A DNA stretch of 28,080 nucleotides, taken from positions 1 through 28,080 of the forward strand of contig JAVVSB010000025.1 of assembly GCA_036654415.1 (NCBI GenBank), given 5' to 3'. Below are positions 1 through 9,400 of the stretch, piece after piece (within the stretch, counting starts at the first letter, position 1; each line of letters starts with the position of its first letter). This DNA comes from Mucinivorans sp036654415. Its GTDB lineage: Bacteria > Bacteroidota > Bacteroidia > Bacteroidales > Rikenellaceae. The notes below the pieces were generated by a model. It was not told the DNA's origin and ran no database searches. It saw only the letters and a program-made list of their open reading frames with translations. Position numbers and translations under genes: made by a program.

Positions 1-1
1 G

Positions 2-130
2 CCGCCGATAAAAATTTCCCCCAACAACTATTCTTGCGTTTTTAAGGGACGACTACATAACAATATCCGCAAGAATTTATATGTAAAAATAACAATTCAT
101 GCAGATATTTCCAAATATTTAGATGGTTAA
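2..130 (+). other. Open frame running in from the left edge, possible gene tail
   Basis: This frame is open from the window edge to a TAA at 128-130, giving about 42 codons without a start in view. It contains the hexapeptide VFKGRL, which recurs in a second short open frame at 157-174. I do not recognise a family. The surrounding DNA is AT-rich and full of repeats, so it may equally be chance or the remnant of a decayed gene. Confidence 0.15.
38..55 (+). repeat. Direct repeat, copy 1 (18 bp)
   Basis: The sequence GTTTTTAAGGGACGACTA matches 157-174 at 17 of 18 positions, at a period of 119 bp. Both copies can be read as VFKGRL and the single difference (GGA/GGG) is synonymous, which hints at a duplicated coding segment. 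The copy lies between the arms of a 9-bp inverted repeat, ATTCTTGCG at 30-38 and CGCAAGAAT at 68-76. Confidence 0.6.
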
Positions 131-145
131 TTTACTGTAAATTAA
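127..145. repeat. Perfect palindrome with 9-bp arms
   Basis: TTAATTTAC, one central T, then GTAAATTAA. It overlaps a direct repeat pair of AAATATTTAnnTGGTT at 113-128 and 144-159. It could be an operator-like site or part of a mobile-element end. No function can be assigned from sequence alone. Confidence 0.5.
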
Positions 146-156
146 ATATTTATGTG

Positions 157-174
157 GTTTTTAAGGGGCGACTA
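157..174 (+). repeat. Direct repeat, copy 2 (18 bp)
   Basis: This is the second copy of the 18-bp repeat at 38-55, with one mismatch. It directly follows a pair of 16-bp direct repeats (113-128 and 144-159, 14 of 16 identical) that overlap a palindrome at 127-145. Confidence 0.6.
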
Positions 175-265
175 ATTACAACACAGAGGAGATTCACAAA
201 TATAATATTCGCGCATTGCTTGATAAAATAGCCACCAAACGAAAAAACACTTACAAATTATAGCA

Positions 266-652
266 TGATGTATATTCTGTATTCTAACATCTTGTGCTGA
301 AAGTAAATACACGGATGATATACAAAAAATAGTAGGCCATCCATTGGTAATGCCTGCAAATATTCAAAAAGTTTCACTATCTTCGTAACACTAAAACGTA
401 TGCACTGAGTAAGTAAGGGTTCTTTTACTCAGTTTAACCTCGAAAAATTAAATTTTAGAACCCGCCTTAACTATTTTTTCTGATACAGACGATCTTATAA
501 GAAAAGAGCTTAAATACGCTCCAACGCCATTTATGTTATTGGTTGATACTAAGCTAATTATTCTGAAGGCCATATTCCTAGGTAATATAACCACTAAAGA
601 GAAAAAAGAATTCATAGATAATGTCGTGTCGACATGTAAAACTCAGCAATAA
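266..652 (+). pseudogene. Broken thioredoxin-like lipoprotein gene
   Basis: Two in-phase fragments look like the ends of one exported thioredoxin-like protein. The first (about 269-388) has a hydrophobic stretch ending in a lipobox, FCILTSC, then a segment ending IVGHPLVMPANIQKVSLSS before a TAA. This resembles the N-terminus of Bacteroidetes thioredoxin-like lipoproteins, where a 'GK.iifP' motif follows the lipobox. The second (452-652) includes APTPFMLLVD and a helix-like end, resembling the last strands and helix of a thioredoxin fold. The middle, which should carry a CxxC-type site, is missing and is replaced by a 9-bp inverted repeat at 404-433. No start lies in frame: a TGA stands at 266-268, and ATGs at 265 and 268 are in another frame. 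The tail overlaps the annotated start region of the next gene. The family call is an inference from short stretches. Confidence 0.42.
404..433. repeat. 9-bp inverted repeat (hairpin) inside the pseudogene
   Basis: ACTGAGTAA at 404-412 pairs perfectly with TTACTCAGT at 425-433 across a 12-base loop. It lies where the middle of the thioredoxin-like gene is missing. No convincing T-run follows, so it is a poor terminator candidate. Confidence 0.45.
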
Positions 653-662
653 AGCAAAATAT

Positions 663-2150
663 ATGCGCCACATTTTTCTAATTATAGCCTTGGCGTTTTG
701 CTTGCTCGCCTCACAAGCCCAGCAGCAAACCAAACAAGTCAGCCTCTATGAGGCCGTCATGATTGCTCAAGAGCAATCCATCGACGGCCTTGTGGCCAAA
801 TATCAATACCTGGCCGACTACTGGCAATACCGTAGCTTCAAAGCCCAACTCTTACCGTCACTATCACTCGACGCCAAGATACCCAGCTTCGACCGCTCGC
901 TCAATCCTGTGCAAAACTCCGTTACGGGCGAATATAACTATGTAGACAATTTCGTTTTGCGCAATAGTTTGGGGTTGACGCTGAAACAAAACATAGCAGC
1001 TACGGGCGGTAGCGTCGAGTTATACACAGGTTTGGTGAGGATGGATCAGTTTAAACCGCGACGACTGGTTGACTACAACTCTTCGCCCGTTAGCCTGATA
1101 TATAATCAGCCGCTTGGTTCGTTTAACCCTCTGAAATGGGACAAAAAGATAGAACCTCAAAAGTATGCAAAAGCAAAGTACACCTACCTGGAGAATGTGC
1201 AACGAATCGCATCCAATGTGGTCGACTACTTCTTTGCCCAACTTACGGCGCAGCAGAACCTATCTATAGCGGAGCTGAACCATAAAAATACCACTACGCT
1301 TTACAAAATCTCGCAGGAGAGGTTTAAAATAGGCGCCATATCACAAAACGAACTTATGCAGTTGGAACTTCAACTGCTCAATCAGCAAGCGGCAATCAAT
1401 AACAATAGCTTGCAACTCAATATGGCAAGGGCGCGGCTGATATCTTATCTGGGATATGGGGATACGGTGAGTATTGCGCTTGAGATGCCAGAAATTGCCC
1501 GCGGAATAGAGGTGTCGGCCGAGGATGCTTACCTGCTTTCGATGCACAATACCTCGGTGGACTACCAAAATCAAATCAAACGACTCGAAGCAGAACGAGA
1601 CATAGCCAAGGCAAAAGCCGACAGAAGACCGCAAATACAATTCAACGCCCGATTCGGATTGAATCAAGTGGCGCAAGATTTTTTTGGTGCTTATCGCAAG
1701 CCAATGGATCAGGAGAGCGTTAACCTGGGCTTGAAAGTTAACATTTTTGACGGCGGGATGGCTAAAGGGCGACTGCAAATGGCACTATCCAAGGCCGACA
1801 TAGTGGATGCGGAGATTGAAAAGGCGGATATAGATCGTCGACAAGATCTGTTTCTGAAAGTTATGCAATTTAATAACCAGAGCCTGCAATGCGCGATATC
1901 TCGCCGTGCCGACAGTGTGGCTCAAAAACGCTATGAACTATCGTTGGAGCAATTTGCCCAGGGACGAATGAGCGTGCTGGAATTTAATACCGCCCAAAGT
2001 GAACGAGGGCAAGCGCAAAACAGCTATGTTGTGGAGTTGCAAAATTTTTGGACCTATTTTTACAGCATACAACGTTTGACGCTGTACGATTTTATCCATC
2101 GGATTAACATTTCCGAAGGATTCGACAAAGTGACACTAGAAAAACAGTAG
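663..2150 (+). CDS. TolC-family outer-membrane efflux protein (RND system)
   Basis: This is the outer-membrane exit duct of a tripartite RND pump. The open frame extends back to 621, but ATG 663 is preferred because it starts directly with a signal peptide (MRHIFLIIALAFCLLASQAQ) and because 621-652 overlaps the tail of the pseudogene. That gives 495 residues, normal for the family. The mature part shows the repeated pattern of two outer-membrane-efflux domains: long alanine-, glutamine- and leucine-rich helices (for example AQQNLSIAELNHKN and LQLLNQQAAINNN) with short strand segments such as VNLGLKVNIFDGG. The adaptor gene starts 4 bases after its stop and the two pump genes follow, so all four should be cotranscribed. 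No clear promoter was found upstream. Substrate is unknown. Confidence 0.9.
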   Translation: MRHIFLIIALAFCLLASQAQQQTKQVSLYEAVMIAQEQSIDGLVAKYQYLADYWQYRSFKAQLLPSLSLDAKIPSFDRSLNPVQNSVTGEYNYVDNFVLRNSLGLTLKQNIAATGGSVELYTGLVRMDQFKPRRLVDYNSSPVSLIYNQPLGSFNPLKWDKKIEPQKYAKAKYTYLENVQRIASNVVDYFFAQLTAQQNLSIAELNHKNTTTLYKISQERFKIGAISQNELMQLELQLLNQQAAINNNSLQLNMARARLISYLGYGDTVSIALEMPEIARGIEVSAEDAYLLSMHNTSVDYQNQIKRLEAERDIAKAKADRRPQIQFNARFGLNQVAQDFFGAYRKPMDQESVNLGLKVNIFDGGMAKGRLQMALSKADIVDAEIEKADIDRRQDLFLKVMQFNNQSLQCAISRRADSVAQKRYELSLEQFAQGRMSVLEFNTAQSERGQAQNSYVVELQNFWTYFYSIQRLTLYDFIHRINISEGFDKVTLEKQ

Positions 2151-2154
2151 ATAT

Positions 2155-3237
2155 ATGAGATACTTTTTACCATTTTTGGCACTGGCATTCACAGCCTGCG
2201 GAGGGGGTAATGTCGGGGAGGCTTCCAAAGCAGAGGGTCGTGATAAAAAAGCGCATGAAAATATCGTGAACATTGTCGATACGATGATTTTGCGGCGCGG
2301 CGATTTTCGTAGCGAATTGATAAGCAATGGGCGGTTGCGTGCTGTTCAGAAGAGCGATTTGAAATTTTCGGGATCGGGCGTTGTGGAGCGTTTGAATGTC
2401 GAGAACGGTCAATTTGTGGCTGCAGGTTCTGTTATCGCCGAGCTGGATAGCGAGAATGCGCAGTTGGGGCTGACTCAGGCGCAACAGACAATGACTAAGG
2501 CTCAACTTGATTTGCAGGACAAGCTCCTCGGATTTGGCTATTTGGCAAAGGATACCGCCAAGGTTCCGGAGGAGACGATGCGCATCGCACGCATTCGTTC
2601 AGGGTATGACGATGCCGTGGTAGGGCTCAAAAAAGCTAAGGTGGAGCTGAATGGACGCATAATCAGGGCGCCATTTTCGGGCAAAATAGCAAATTTAAAG
2701 ACTAAGCAGCATGAGAATCCGAAGGGTGACTTTTTCTGTTCTGTGATTAACGATGGGAGCTTTGATGTGGAGTTTACGGTTTTGGAGGGCGAGGTTCATA
2801 ATGTTCGCGAGGGCGGGGCCGTCTCTATCTCCACTTTCAATGATCCTTTGCAGCGTCAAAAAGGGGTTGTGCGGAGCATAAACCCTACGGTGGACGAAAA
2901 GGGGCAGGTTGTAATTACGGCCTCTATCCCCAATAGCGGCAGGGGGTTGTTGGATGGTATGAATGTCAAGGTTTACGTGGAGAATAGTCTGCGGGAGCGG
3001 CTGGTTGTGCCCAAGAGTGCTGTTTTGATTCGTGATAACCGCGAGGTGCTGTTCACTTTTGGAAAGGACGGCAAAGCCCACTGGACTTATGTGATTGTTG
3101 AGGCTTCCAACTCTCGCGAGCACGCTGTGAGGGCCAACGAAGATCGCGGGGCTGAGTTGGAGGCGGGGGCGAGTATTATAACTAGTGGCAACCTTAACCT
3201 GGCCGACAATTCGGGGGTTGAAATCAAAGCAAAATAA
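2155..3237 (+). CDS. RND efflux periplasmic adaptor (membrane fusion protein), lipoprotein
   Basis: This 360-residue protein is the periplasmic adaptor that joins the inner-membrane pumps to the TolC-like channel. The N-terminus MRYFLPFLALAFTAC ends in a probable lipobox with Cys15, followed by a Gly-rich linker, so it is likely anchored as a lipoprotein. A split lipoyl/biotinyl-like domain is visible: GSGVVERLNVENGQFVAAGS at about residues 73-92 and RIIRAPFSGKIANLKTKQ at about 168-185, separated by a short coiled-coil hairpin rich in Gln, Ala and Lys. Beta-barrel and membrane-proximal segments follow (LVVPKSAVLIRDN). The hairpin is short, as in many Bacteroidetes RND adaptors. It sits 4 bases after the TolC gene. 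Its stop overlaps the start of a possible 28-codon ORF (TAATG). Confidence 0.9.
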   Translation: MRYFLPFLALAFTACGGGNVGEASKAEGRDKKAHENIVNIVDTMILRRGDFRSELISNGRLRAVQKSDLKFSGSGVVERLNVENGQFVAAGSVIAELDSENAQLGLTQAQQTMTKAQLDLQDKLLGFGYLAKDTAKVPEETMRIARIRSGYDDAVVGLKKAKVELNGRIIRAPFSGKIANLKTKQHENPKGDFFCSVINDGSFDVEFTVLEGEVHNVREGGAVSISTFNDPLQRQKGVVRSINPTVDEKGQVVITASIPNSGRGLLDGMNVKVYVENSLRERLVVPKSAVLIRDNREVLFTFGKDGKAHWTYVIVEASNSREHAVRANEDRGAELEAGASIITSGNLNLADNSGVEIKAK

Positions 3238-3323
3238 TGGAAAAATCAGGTATTTCGATATTAAGACGGCGGGGGGCAACCCCTGGCGTAACTGGTAGCT
3301 CATACTATACTTCAACGAGATGA
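3237..3323 (+). CDS. Possible 28-codon mini-ORF linking adaptor and pump genes
   Basis: ATG at 3237 shares one base with the adaptor's TAA, and the TGA at 3321-3323 overlaps the pump's ATG at 3320 (ATGA). The frame therefore exactly fills the 82-base gap. The peptide begins MEKSGISILRRR and has no recognised domain. It may serve only to pass ribosomes from the adaptor to the pump by translational coupling, or the arrangement may be chance. A small GGGG-CAA-CCCC hairpin lies inside. Confidence 0.25.
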   Translation: MEKSGISILRRRGATPGVTGSSYYTSTR

Positions 3324-6300
3324 TTGAAAAACTGATACATAGACCTATCGCCGTTTCGATGTGTGTGGTAGCGCTCGTTGTTTTGGGCGTTGTGGCTATG
3401 CGGCTGCTGCCTATCTCATTGATGCCGGAGGTGGATATTCCGCAGGTTACGGTCAAGGTGGGTGCCCCCAACACCTCGGCACGCCAACTGCACAACACTG
3501 TCGTCACCCCCCTGCGCCAAGCCTTGATGCAGACCCCACACCTGAAAGAGATTCGCGCCACGGCCAAGGATGGCAGCGCTACGATTTTTATGTTGTTTGA
3601 CTACGGCACCGATATAGATTACACATTTATTGATGTCAACGAGCGGGTAGACCGTGCCATGAGCGGCCTGCCGAAAGAAGTAGAGCGTCCGATGGTTGTC
3701 AAGGCCAGCGCAACCGATATGCCTGCTTTTTTCTTGAACGTATCGCTTCGTGGGGGTAATGAGGGGGGTGACAATCCGACGCAGGAGAAGGTTATGGAGC
3801 TGGGCACTTTTGCTTCAACGGTGGTTGCCAAGCGTCTGGAGCAGTTGGGCGAGGTGGCATTTGTTGATATTAGCGGTCGTCAGCAGCCGCAACTGGTTAT
3901 TACCCCCGACATGAATCGACTGACGGCTATGGGTGTGGGGATTGACGTTTTGGAGGGTGCTATCTCGGCGGCCAATATCAATTTGGGCAACCTCACTATC
4001 CGCGATGGACAATATAGTTATAACTTGCGTTTCAGTTCCACATTACAAACGAAGTCCGACATCGAAAATGTGACGATTAATATAGAAAATCGCCTCTACC
4101 GCTTGGGCGAACTGGCCGTGGTGGAGTCACAACCTCAGCCGCGTTCCGAAATTGTCCGCTCAGACGGAGACCAAGCCATAACGATGGCTATTATCAAACA
4201 GTCGGATGCAAGGATGGACGACCTGCAAGGCTCTATAAAGTGGCTCACGGAGCAGATGGAGCGCGATTATCCCAATTTGCGCTTTGTCGTGACGCGCGAC
4301 CAGACGGCGTTGCTTGACTATTCGATAGGAAATCTGGAGAGCAATCTGCTGGTAGGCGGGCTATTGGCTTGTCTTGTCATATTTTTGTTTATGCAGGATT
4401 TGCGAACCCCGCTGCTGGTTACACTCACAATACCGCTATCGTTTTTGTTGTCTCTGTTGCTGTTTTTTGTAATGGGGTTGACTATCAATATTGTTTCGCT
4501 TTCGGGATTGATGTTGGGGCTGGGTATGATGGTGGACAACTCTATAATCGTGATTGACAACATCTCGCAACGGTGGGACCGCGGCGAAACGCTGGCACAG
4601 GCGGTGACACGAGGCACGGGCGAGGTCTTTGCAGCGCTTCTGAGTTCGGTTATGACAACATGTTCTATCTTCTTGCCACTGATTTTTCTTAGCGGTGTGG
4701 CGGGAGCTATGTTTTACGATCAGGCGATGGCAGTAACCATAGGGTTAGTCAGTTCGCTGGCTGTGGCGATGACCATAATTCCGGTCTATTATTACCTGCT
4801 TTATAAGAAGAAAACGCGGCGGGTGAAGAACCGCTTTGTGATGCGATTTGGTATTCCGGAGATGGTAGCTCCTTATGAGCGAAGTTTGAAGTGGGTGTTT
4901 CGCCACCAGACGATTTTTTGGGTGGTGACGGTGGTTATTACATTATCGGCTTTTGCGATTTTACCGTTGATAGAGAAGCGGGGGTTACCCGAAGTGGAAC
5001 AGACCGATGTGATGATTCGCGTGAATTGGAACGAACCGCTGACTGTCGAGGAAAACGATGCGCGGGTAACTCAAATGCTGCAATCACTCAACACTAAACC
5101 TAACCATCATACCACCTTATCTGGGCAACACTCTTTTAGCCTAGGCCATACACCCGAAAACAACCGCGAAGATGCTCAGATATACATGCTTTGCGACAGC
5201 GAAAAGGAGCTTATGGAGGCCATTGACCAGGCTCGACAGTTTGTGGGTAAGCAATATCCAAAGGCTCTGTTTTCGACTACGGAGGCGGGTAATATTTTCA
5301 ATATGATTTTTTCGCAGGGTGGTGCGCCTTTGGTTGCCCATCTGCGACCGACTGATGGCGGTGCTGCTCGTCCCGACAAACTCAACCCACTGTTGGGGGC
5401 TATATCTCAGAATCTGAAACAGGTATACATAGAGCCCGTAGCTTGGCAAGAACATATAACTCTCTACCCCGATAGAGCTCTGTTGTCGCTCTACAAGGTC
5501 GAGCCGTCGGCGCTATATGCTGCATTGCAGCGCGCTTTTAACGAGAAAAATATTTTGCGTCTCAATCAGGGAAGTCAAACACTGCCTGTGATTATCGGCG
5601 GTGAGCCTCAAACTTTGCGGCAGATTTTGGCCACGTTGACCGTTCGCACGCAGGATAAAACCGAAATCCCCGTTAATTTGTTGGTTCGCGAGAGTGCCGA
5701 CCGTGATTTAAGGTCTATCGTTTCGGGCTCCGAGGGCGATTTCTACCCGCTAGAGTTGCAAGTGGCTGACAACCGCGTGTCGCAGACGATGAAGAACGTA
5801 CAGGAGGTTGTGGAGGCAAATTCCGATTTTGAGGTCAGCTTTTCAGGCGAATGGTTCGAGGGACGCGAAATGATGAGCCAATTAATTATGGTTATGATTG
5901 TTGCTCTGCTATTACTCTATTTCATTTTGGCATCGCAGTTTGAATCGTTGATTCAACCGCTGATTATCCTTTCGGAAATTGCAATCGACCTGTCGGGGGC
6001 TATCTTTGTGCTGTGGGTCTTCGGCCAAAGCCTCAATCTGATGTCTATGATAGGGCTTATCGTGATGAGCGGTATTGTGATTAATGACTCCATTTTGAAA
6101 GTCGACACCTTCAATCGCCTCCGGGGTGGTAATCGGGGTTGCCGGAACGGTAATCAATGTGGAATGGGAACTCTACGCGCTGTGCTGACGGGTGGCGAGC
6201 GACGGCTCAAACCAATCATTATGACATCGCTGACCACGATTATGGCAATCGTGCCCTTCCTCTTCTCAGGAGGCATGGGGAACGATTTGCAACGCCCGCT

Positions 6301-6427
6301 ATCGCTAGTTATCATTGGCGGTATGATAATCGGAACAATATTCAGCATCTACGGCATACCACTGATTTACTACTATATTTACCGGAGAGGTAATCGGAGT
6401 CGCCGGATTAAGGAGGAAATTAATTGA
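3320..6427 (+). CDS. RND efflux permease, first of a pair
   Basis: This is an inner-membrane proton-driven efflux pump of the AcrB/Mdt superfamily. It has 1035 residues, full family length. The first membrane segment starts at once (MIEKLIHRPIAVSMCVVALVV), followed by the periplasmic porter loop (SLMPEVDIPQVTV), TM2-6, a second large loop and TM8-12. In TM4 the motif GMMVDNSIIVIDN gives Asp406 followed by Asn407, where AcrB has two Asp. TM10 reads VMSGIVINDSILKVD (Asn922-Asp923) with no obvious lysine like AcrB K940. The loop after TM10 holds an unusual GNR-rich insertion at 937-948 that is repeated at the C-terminus, about residue 1024 onwards. The stop overlaps the start of the second pump gene (ATGA), so translation is probably coupled. 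Substrate cannot be predicted. Confidence 0.93.
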   Translation: MIEKLIHRPIAVSMCVVALVVLGVVAMRLLPISLMPEVDIPQVTVKVGAPNTSARQLHNTVVTPLRQALMQTPHLKEIRATAKDGSATIFMLFDYGTDIDYTFIDVNERVDRAMSGLPKEVERPMVVKASATDMPAFFLNVSLRGGNEGGDNPTQEKVMELGTFASTVVAKRLEQLGEVAFVDISGRQQPQLVITPDMNRLTAMGVGIDVLEGAISAANINLGNLTIRDGQYSYNLRFSSTLQTKSDIENVTINIENRLYRLGELAVVESQPQPRSEIVRSDGDQAITMAIIKQSDARMDDLQGSIKWLTEQMERDYPNLRFVVTRDQTALLDYSIGNLESNLLVGGLLACLVIFLFMQDLRTPLLVTLTIPLSFLLSLLLFFVMGLTINIVSLSGLMLGLGMMVDNSIIVIDNISQRWDRGETLAQAVTRGTGEVFAALLSSVMTTCSIFLPLIFLSGVAGAMFYDQAMAVTIGLVSSLAVAMTIIPVYYYLLYKKKTRRVKNRFVMRFGIPEMVAPYERSLKWVFRHQTIFWVVTVVITLSAFAILPLIEKRGLPEVEQTDVMIRVNWNEPLTVEENDARVTQMLQSLNTKPNHHTTLSGQHSFSLGHTPENNREDAQIYMLCDSEKELMEAIDQARQFVGKQYPKALFSTTEAGNIFNMIFSQGGAPLVAHLRPTDGGAARPDKLNPLLGAISQNLKQVYIEPVAWQEHITLYPDRALLSLYKVEPSALYAALQRAFNEKNILRLNQGSQTLPVIIGGEPQTLRQILATLTVRTQDKTEIPVNLLVRESADRDLRSIVSGSEGDFYPLELQVADNRVSQTMKNVQEVVEANSDFEVSFSGEWFEGREMMSQLIMVMIVALLLLYFILASQFESLIQPLIILSEIAIDLSGAIFVLWVFGQSLNLMSMIGLIVMSGIVINDSILKVDTFNRLRGGNRGCRNGNQCGMGTLRAVLTGGERRLKPIIMTSLTTIMAIVPFLFSGGMGNDLQRPLSLVIIGGMIIGTIFSIYGIPLIYYYIYRRGNRSRRIKEEIN
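6121..6146 (+). repeat. 26-bp intragenic repeat, copy 1
   Basis: This matches 6382-6407 at 22 of 26 positions and is in the same reading frame of the first RND gene. The core GGTAATCGG encodes GNR. A further GGTAATC lies 21 bases after the first in the same stretch. It codes for part of an insertion in the cytoplasmic loop after TM10. Confidence 0.6.
6382..6407 (+). repeat. 26-bp intragenic repeat, copy 2
   Basis: This second copy codes for the Arg-rich C-terminal tail of the first RND pump (RGNRSRR). The spacing from copy 1 is 261 bp. Confidence 0.6.
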
Positions 6428-9400
6428 TGAACCGCCCTTTCAGAGTAATACTGATTATGGTAACCCTAATGGTTGTTGGGGTGGCGATGCTTCCGCTGTT
6501 GTCCGTGCAATATATGCCCTCACAGCAACAGGGTGGCATAACAGTTTCGTATAGTTGGCCCGAAGCATCAGCCAAAGTTATGGAGGCCGAAGTAACCTCG
6601 AAAATAGAAGGGGTATTGGCGCCCATTAGTGGCGTTGCCAGTATGCAGTCGGGGTCGAGCAAAGATCAAGGATACGTAAGCCTAACACTCAAAAAAGGGG
6701 GTAATATTGATGCTATCCGTTTCGAGGTTTCGTCGCGTTTGCGCAGTCTCTACTCAACTCTGCCAGCAGGCGTGAGTTACCCGTCGCTTTCGACTGGGGT
6801 GCGTGGCGACAGTCCTACGCCAATACTTTCGTATACCCTAAACGCCGATTTGTCGACTTGGGAAATCGGTCAGTATGCCGAGAAAACCATGGTGCCTAAG
6901 CTCTCTAAAATTGAGGGAGTCGAAAACGTATATCTAAGTGGCGCAACGCCTTTCGAATGGGTTGTGGAGTTTGATGCCGAACGTTGCGCTATGCTGGGGA
7001 TAAAGAGCAGCGACATTTCGACCGCCTTTAGCCTTAGCGGAAAAATGGAGCCTTTGGGTATTGCCACTGCTGATGACGGTACCCCCATAACAGTAAATTT
7101 CCTCACTCCTCAACAGACGCCCGACAATTGGAATCAAATCGAGATATACAATATTGATGGCCGCATCATAACCCTGGGCGATGTTGCGACCATAAGTCGC
7201 CGCCAACAATTACCTACCTACTACAATCGCATCAACGGGTTAAATAACGTCAACCTGACGGTCTACGCCTCGCCGGGGGTCAACAACCTCACGCTAGCTA
7301 CAGCCGTCAAAGAGGCGATCACCGAGCTGCCCCTTCCCAGCGGCTACTCGATAACGTTGGTCGACGACACTACCGAGTACATAAAAAAAGAGCTTGACAA
7401 AATCTACTCTCGCACGGGGCTTTCTATCCTGATTCTGCTGCTTTTCGTCTTTCTGACCAGCCGCTCGTGGCGTTACCTGCTGATGATTGTTGTGACACTG
7501 GCGGCCAATATCCTGATAGCGCTCATTTTCTATAATCTGCTGGGAATCGAGATACACTTATACTCGCTGGCGGGGATCACCGTGTCGCTGGGGATGATTA
7601 TCGACACCTCTATCATCATGCTCGACCACTATTCGCGATTCCACAATCGTCGCGTCTTTTTAGCCATCCTCGCGGCACTGCTTACCACTATCGGTGCCCT
7701 GTCAATCGTCTATTTTCTGCCCGAAGAACAACGGGCAAACCTTGTGGCCTTTTCGATTGTAATTATCATAAATTTGGTGGTGTCGATGTTCATCTCTTTG
7801 CTCTTTGTTCCGGCTCTGCTAGATAGTTTTCCGCTAAAAATTGGTCGCAGACGTCGTTTTTCCACACGCTCAAAGCGTCGCATTATACGCATCACACGTC
7901 TCTACAGTCGTTTTATATCGTTCGGCAGACGTCACCGCTTGGTGTTTATCGTGGTGGCCATTCTCAGCTTCGGACTGCCGGTGCATATGCTACCAACAGA
8001 AATAGGCGAAAAAAACGCCCCCGACTCAACGTTGACACTTTTCCAACGCACATACAACGCAACCCTGGGCGCTCCCCTGTACCAAAACACCTTAAAAAAC
8101 TATGTAGAACCTGCGTTGGGTGGCTCTTTGCGACTTTTTGCGAAGGATATTTTCAGCAGTTTTGAAGCCACAGATCCGGAACGCACAAAGATTTACATAA
8201 ACGCCTCCTTGCCACCAGGTTGCGACATACACCAACTCAACGCTACGGTTGCCGAAATGGAGAATTTTCTATCGCAGTTCTCTGAAATTGACATATTTAG
8301 GACTTCGATTTCGTCGGTCGAGAATGGGCAGATAGTTGTGACCTTTACCCCCGAAGCTGAAAAAGCGGGCTTTGCCTTTAGGCTGAAAGATTTAGCCACA
8401 ACAAAGGCCATATCGCTAGGTGGCGCCGATTGGTCAGTATGGGGCGTGGGGCAAGGGTTTTCCAATAAATTGGGTAACGGCTGGAAATCCAATGCCATCA
8501 CGCTTACGGGTTATAATTACGATGAATTGTACGCGTTGGCGAGCGAATTGACAGACTCTATCTCGGTCAGCCCAAGGGTCAAAGAGCCTGTGGTTGCTAG
8601 CTCGCGGTGGGATTTCAGGACTAAAACGGAGTTTTTCTTGCGGTTCAACCTCGACCGTTTTGCGCTCTATAAGCTCGCGCCGTCGGACTATTTCGCGTCC
8701 CTGGGCACGCGGCTCTACGACAGTCGAATCGGGAACTATTACGACGGCTTGACAAGCGAATCGGTGGTTCTGAGCTCGTCCGCCAAGGATGGCTTCGACG
8801 CGTGGCACCTCTCCAATGATATGCTTCGTATCGGCGATCGCGACATCAAGCTCTCGGAACTTGGCAAAATCAGCAAAGAGACCTCTGACAACGATATTTA
8901 CAAAACCAACCAGCAATATTCGCTCACCGTTGGGTTTGACTTTATCGGCTCGTGGGAACTGGGGCAGCGATTCGAGAAACGCCACGTTGAGAGGCTTGAA
9001 AAGAGCTTGCCGATAGGATACAAGGTCGCAGGGTCGGGCAGCGGATGGTGGTGGGGCGACAAGGAGGGGCTGCCGTATGCCCTGTTGGCACTGATAGTGG
9101 CTATTATCTTCACAATCTGCGCGGTACTTTTTGAGTCTTTGCGCCAGCCGCTGGTTATCATCTCGATGATTCCTATCTCGTTTGTGGGGGTGTTTCTGAC
9201 CTTTTCGCTCTTCAATTTGCCATTCGACCAGGGCGGTTTTGCCTCGTTTGTATTGTTGTCGGGATTGGTGGTAAATGCGGGGATATACTTGGTAAACGAG
9301 TATAACGTTATGCGTCAAATGGGGGCGACACCAGGACTGAGAACCTATCTGCGCGCCTACAACCGCAAGATTATACCGATACTGCTCACTGTTATCTCTA

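Noticed and set aside
621..662. Upstream start for the first TolC-like gene
   Set aside because: The 14 extra residues precede a complete signal peptide and overlap the tail of the broken lipoprotein gene.
3238..3319. Frameshift or truncated N-terminus of the first RND pump
   Set aside because: The protein begins normally at 3320 with the standard cytoplasmic helix and TM1, so no upstream coding is needed.
2695..3567. 290-codon minus-strand open frame across the adaptor end and pump start
   Set aside because: It is a mirror frame of two well-supported plus-strand genes and its translation shows no family pattern.
8434..9318. 294-codon minus-strand open frame inside the second RND gene
   Set aside because: The plus-strand RND protein is continuous and has all expected membrane segments. 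The antisense product is Arg/Gln-rich without domain features.
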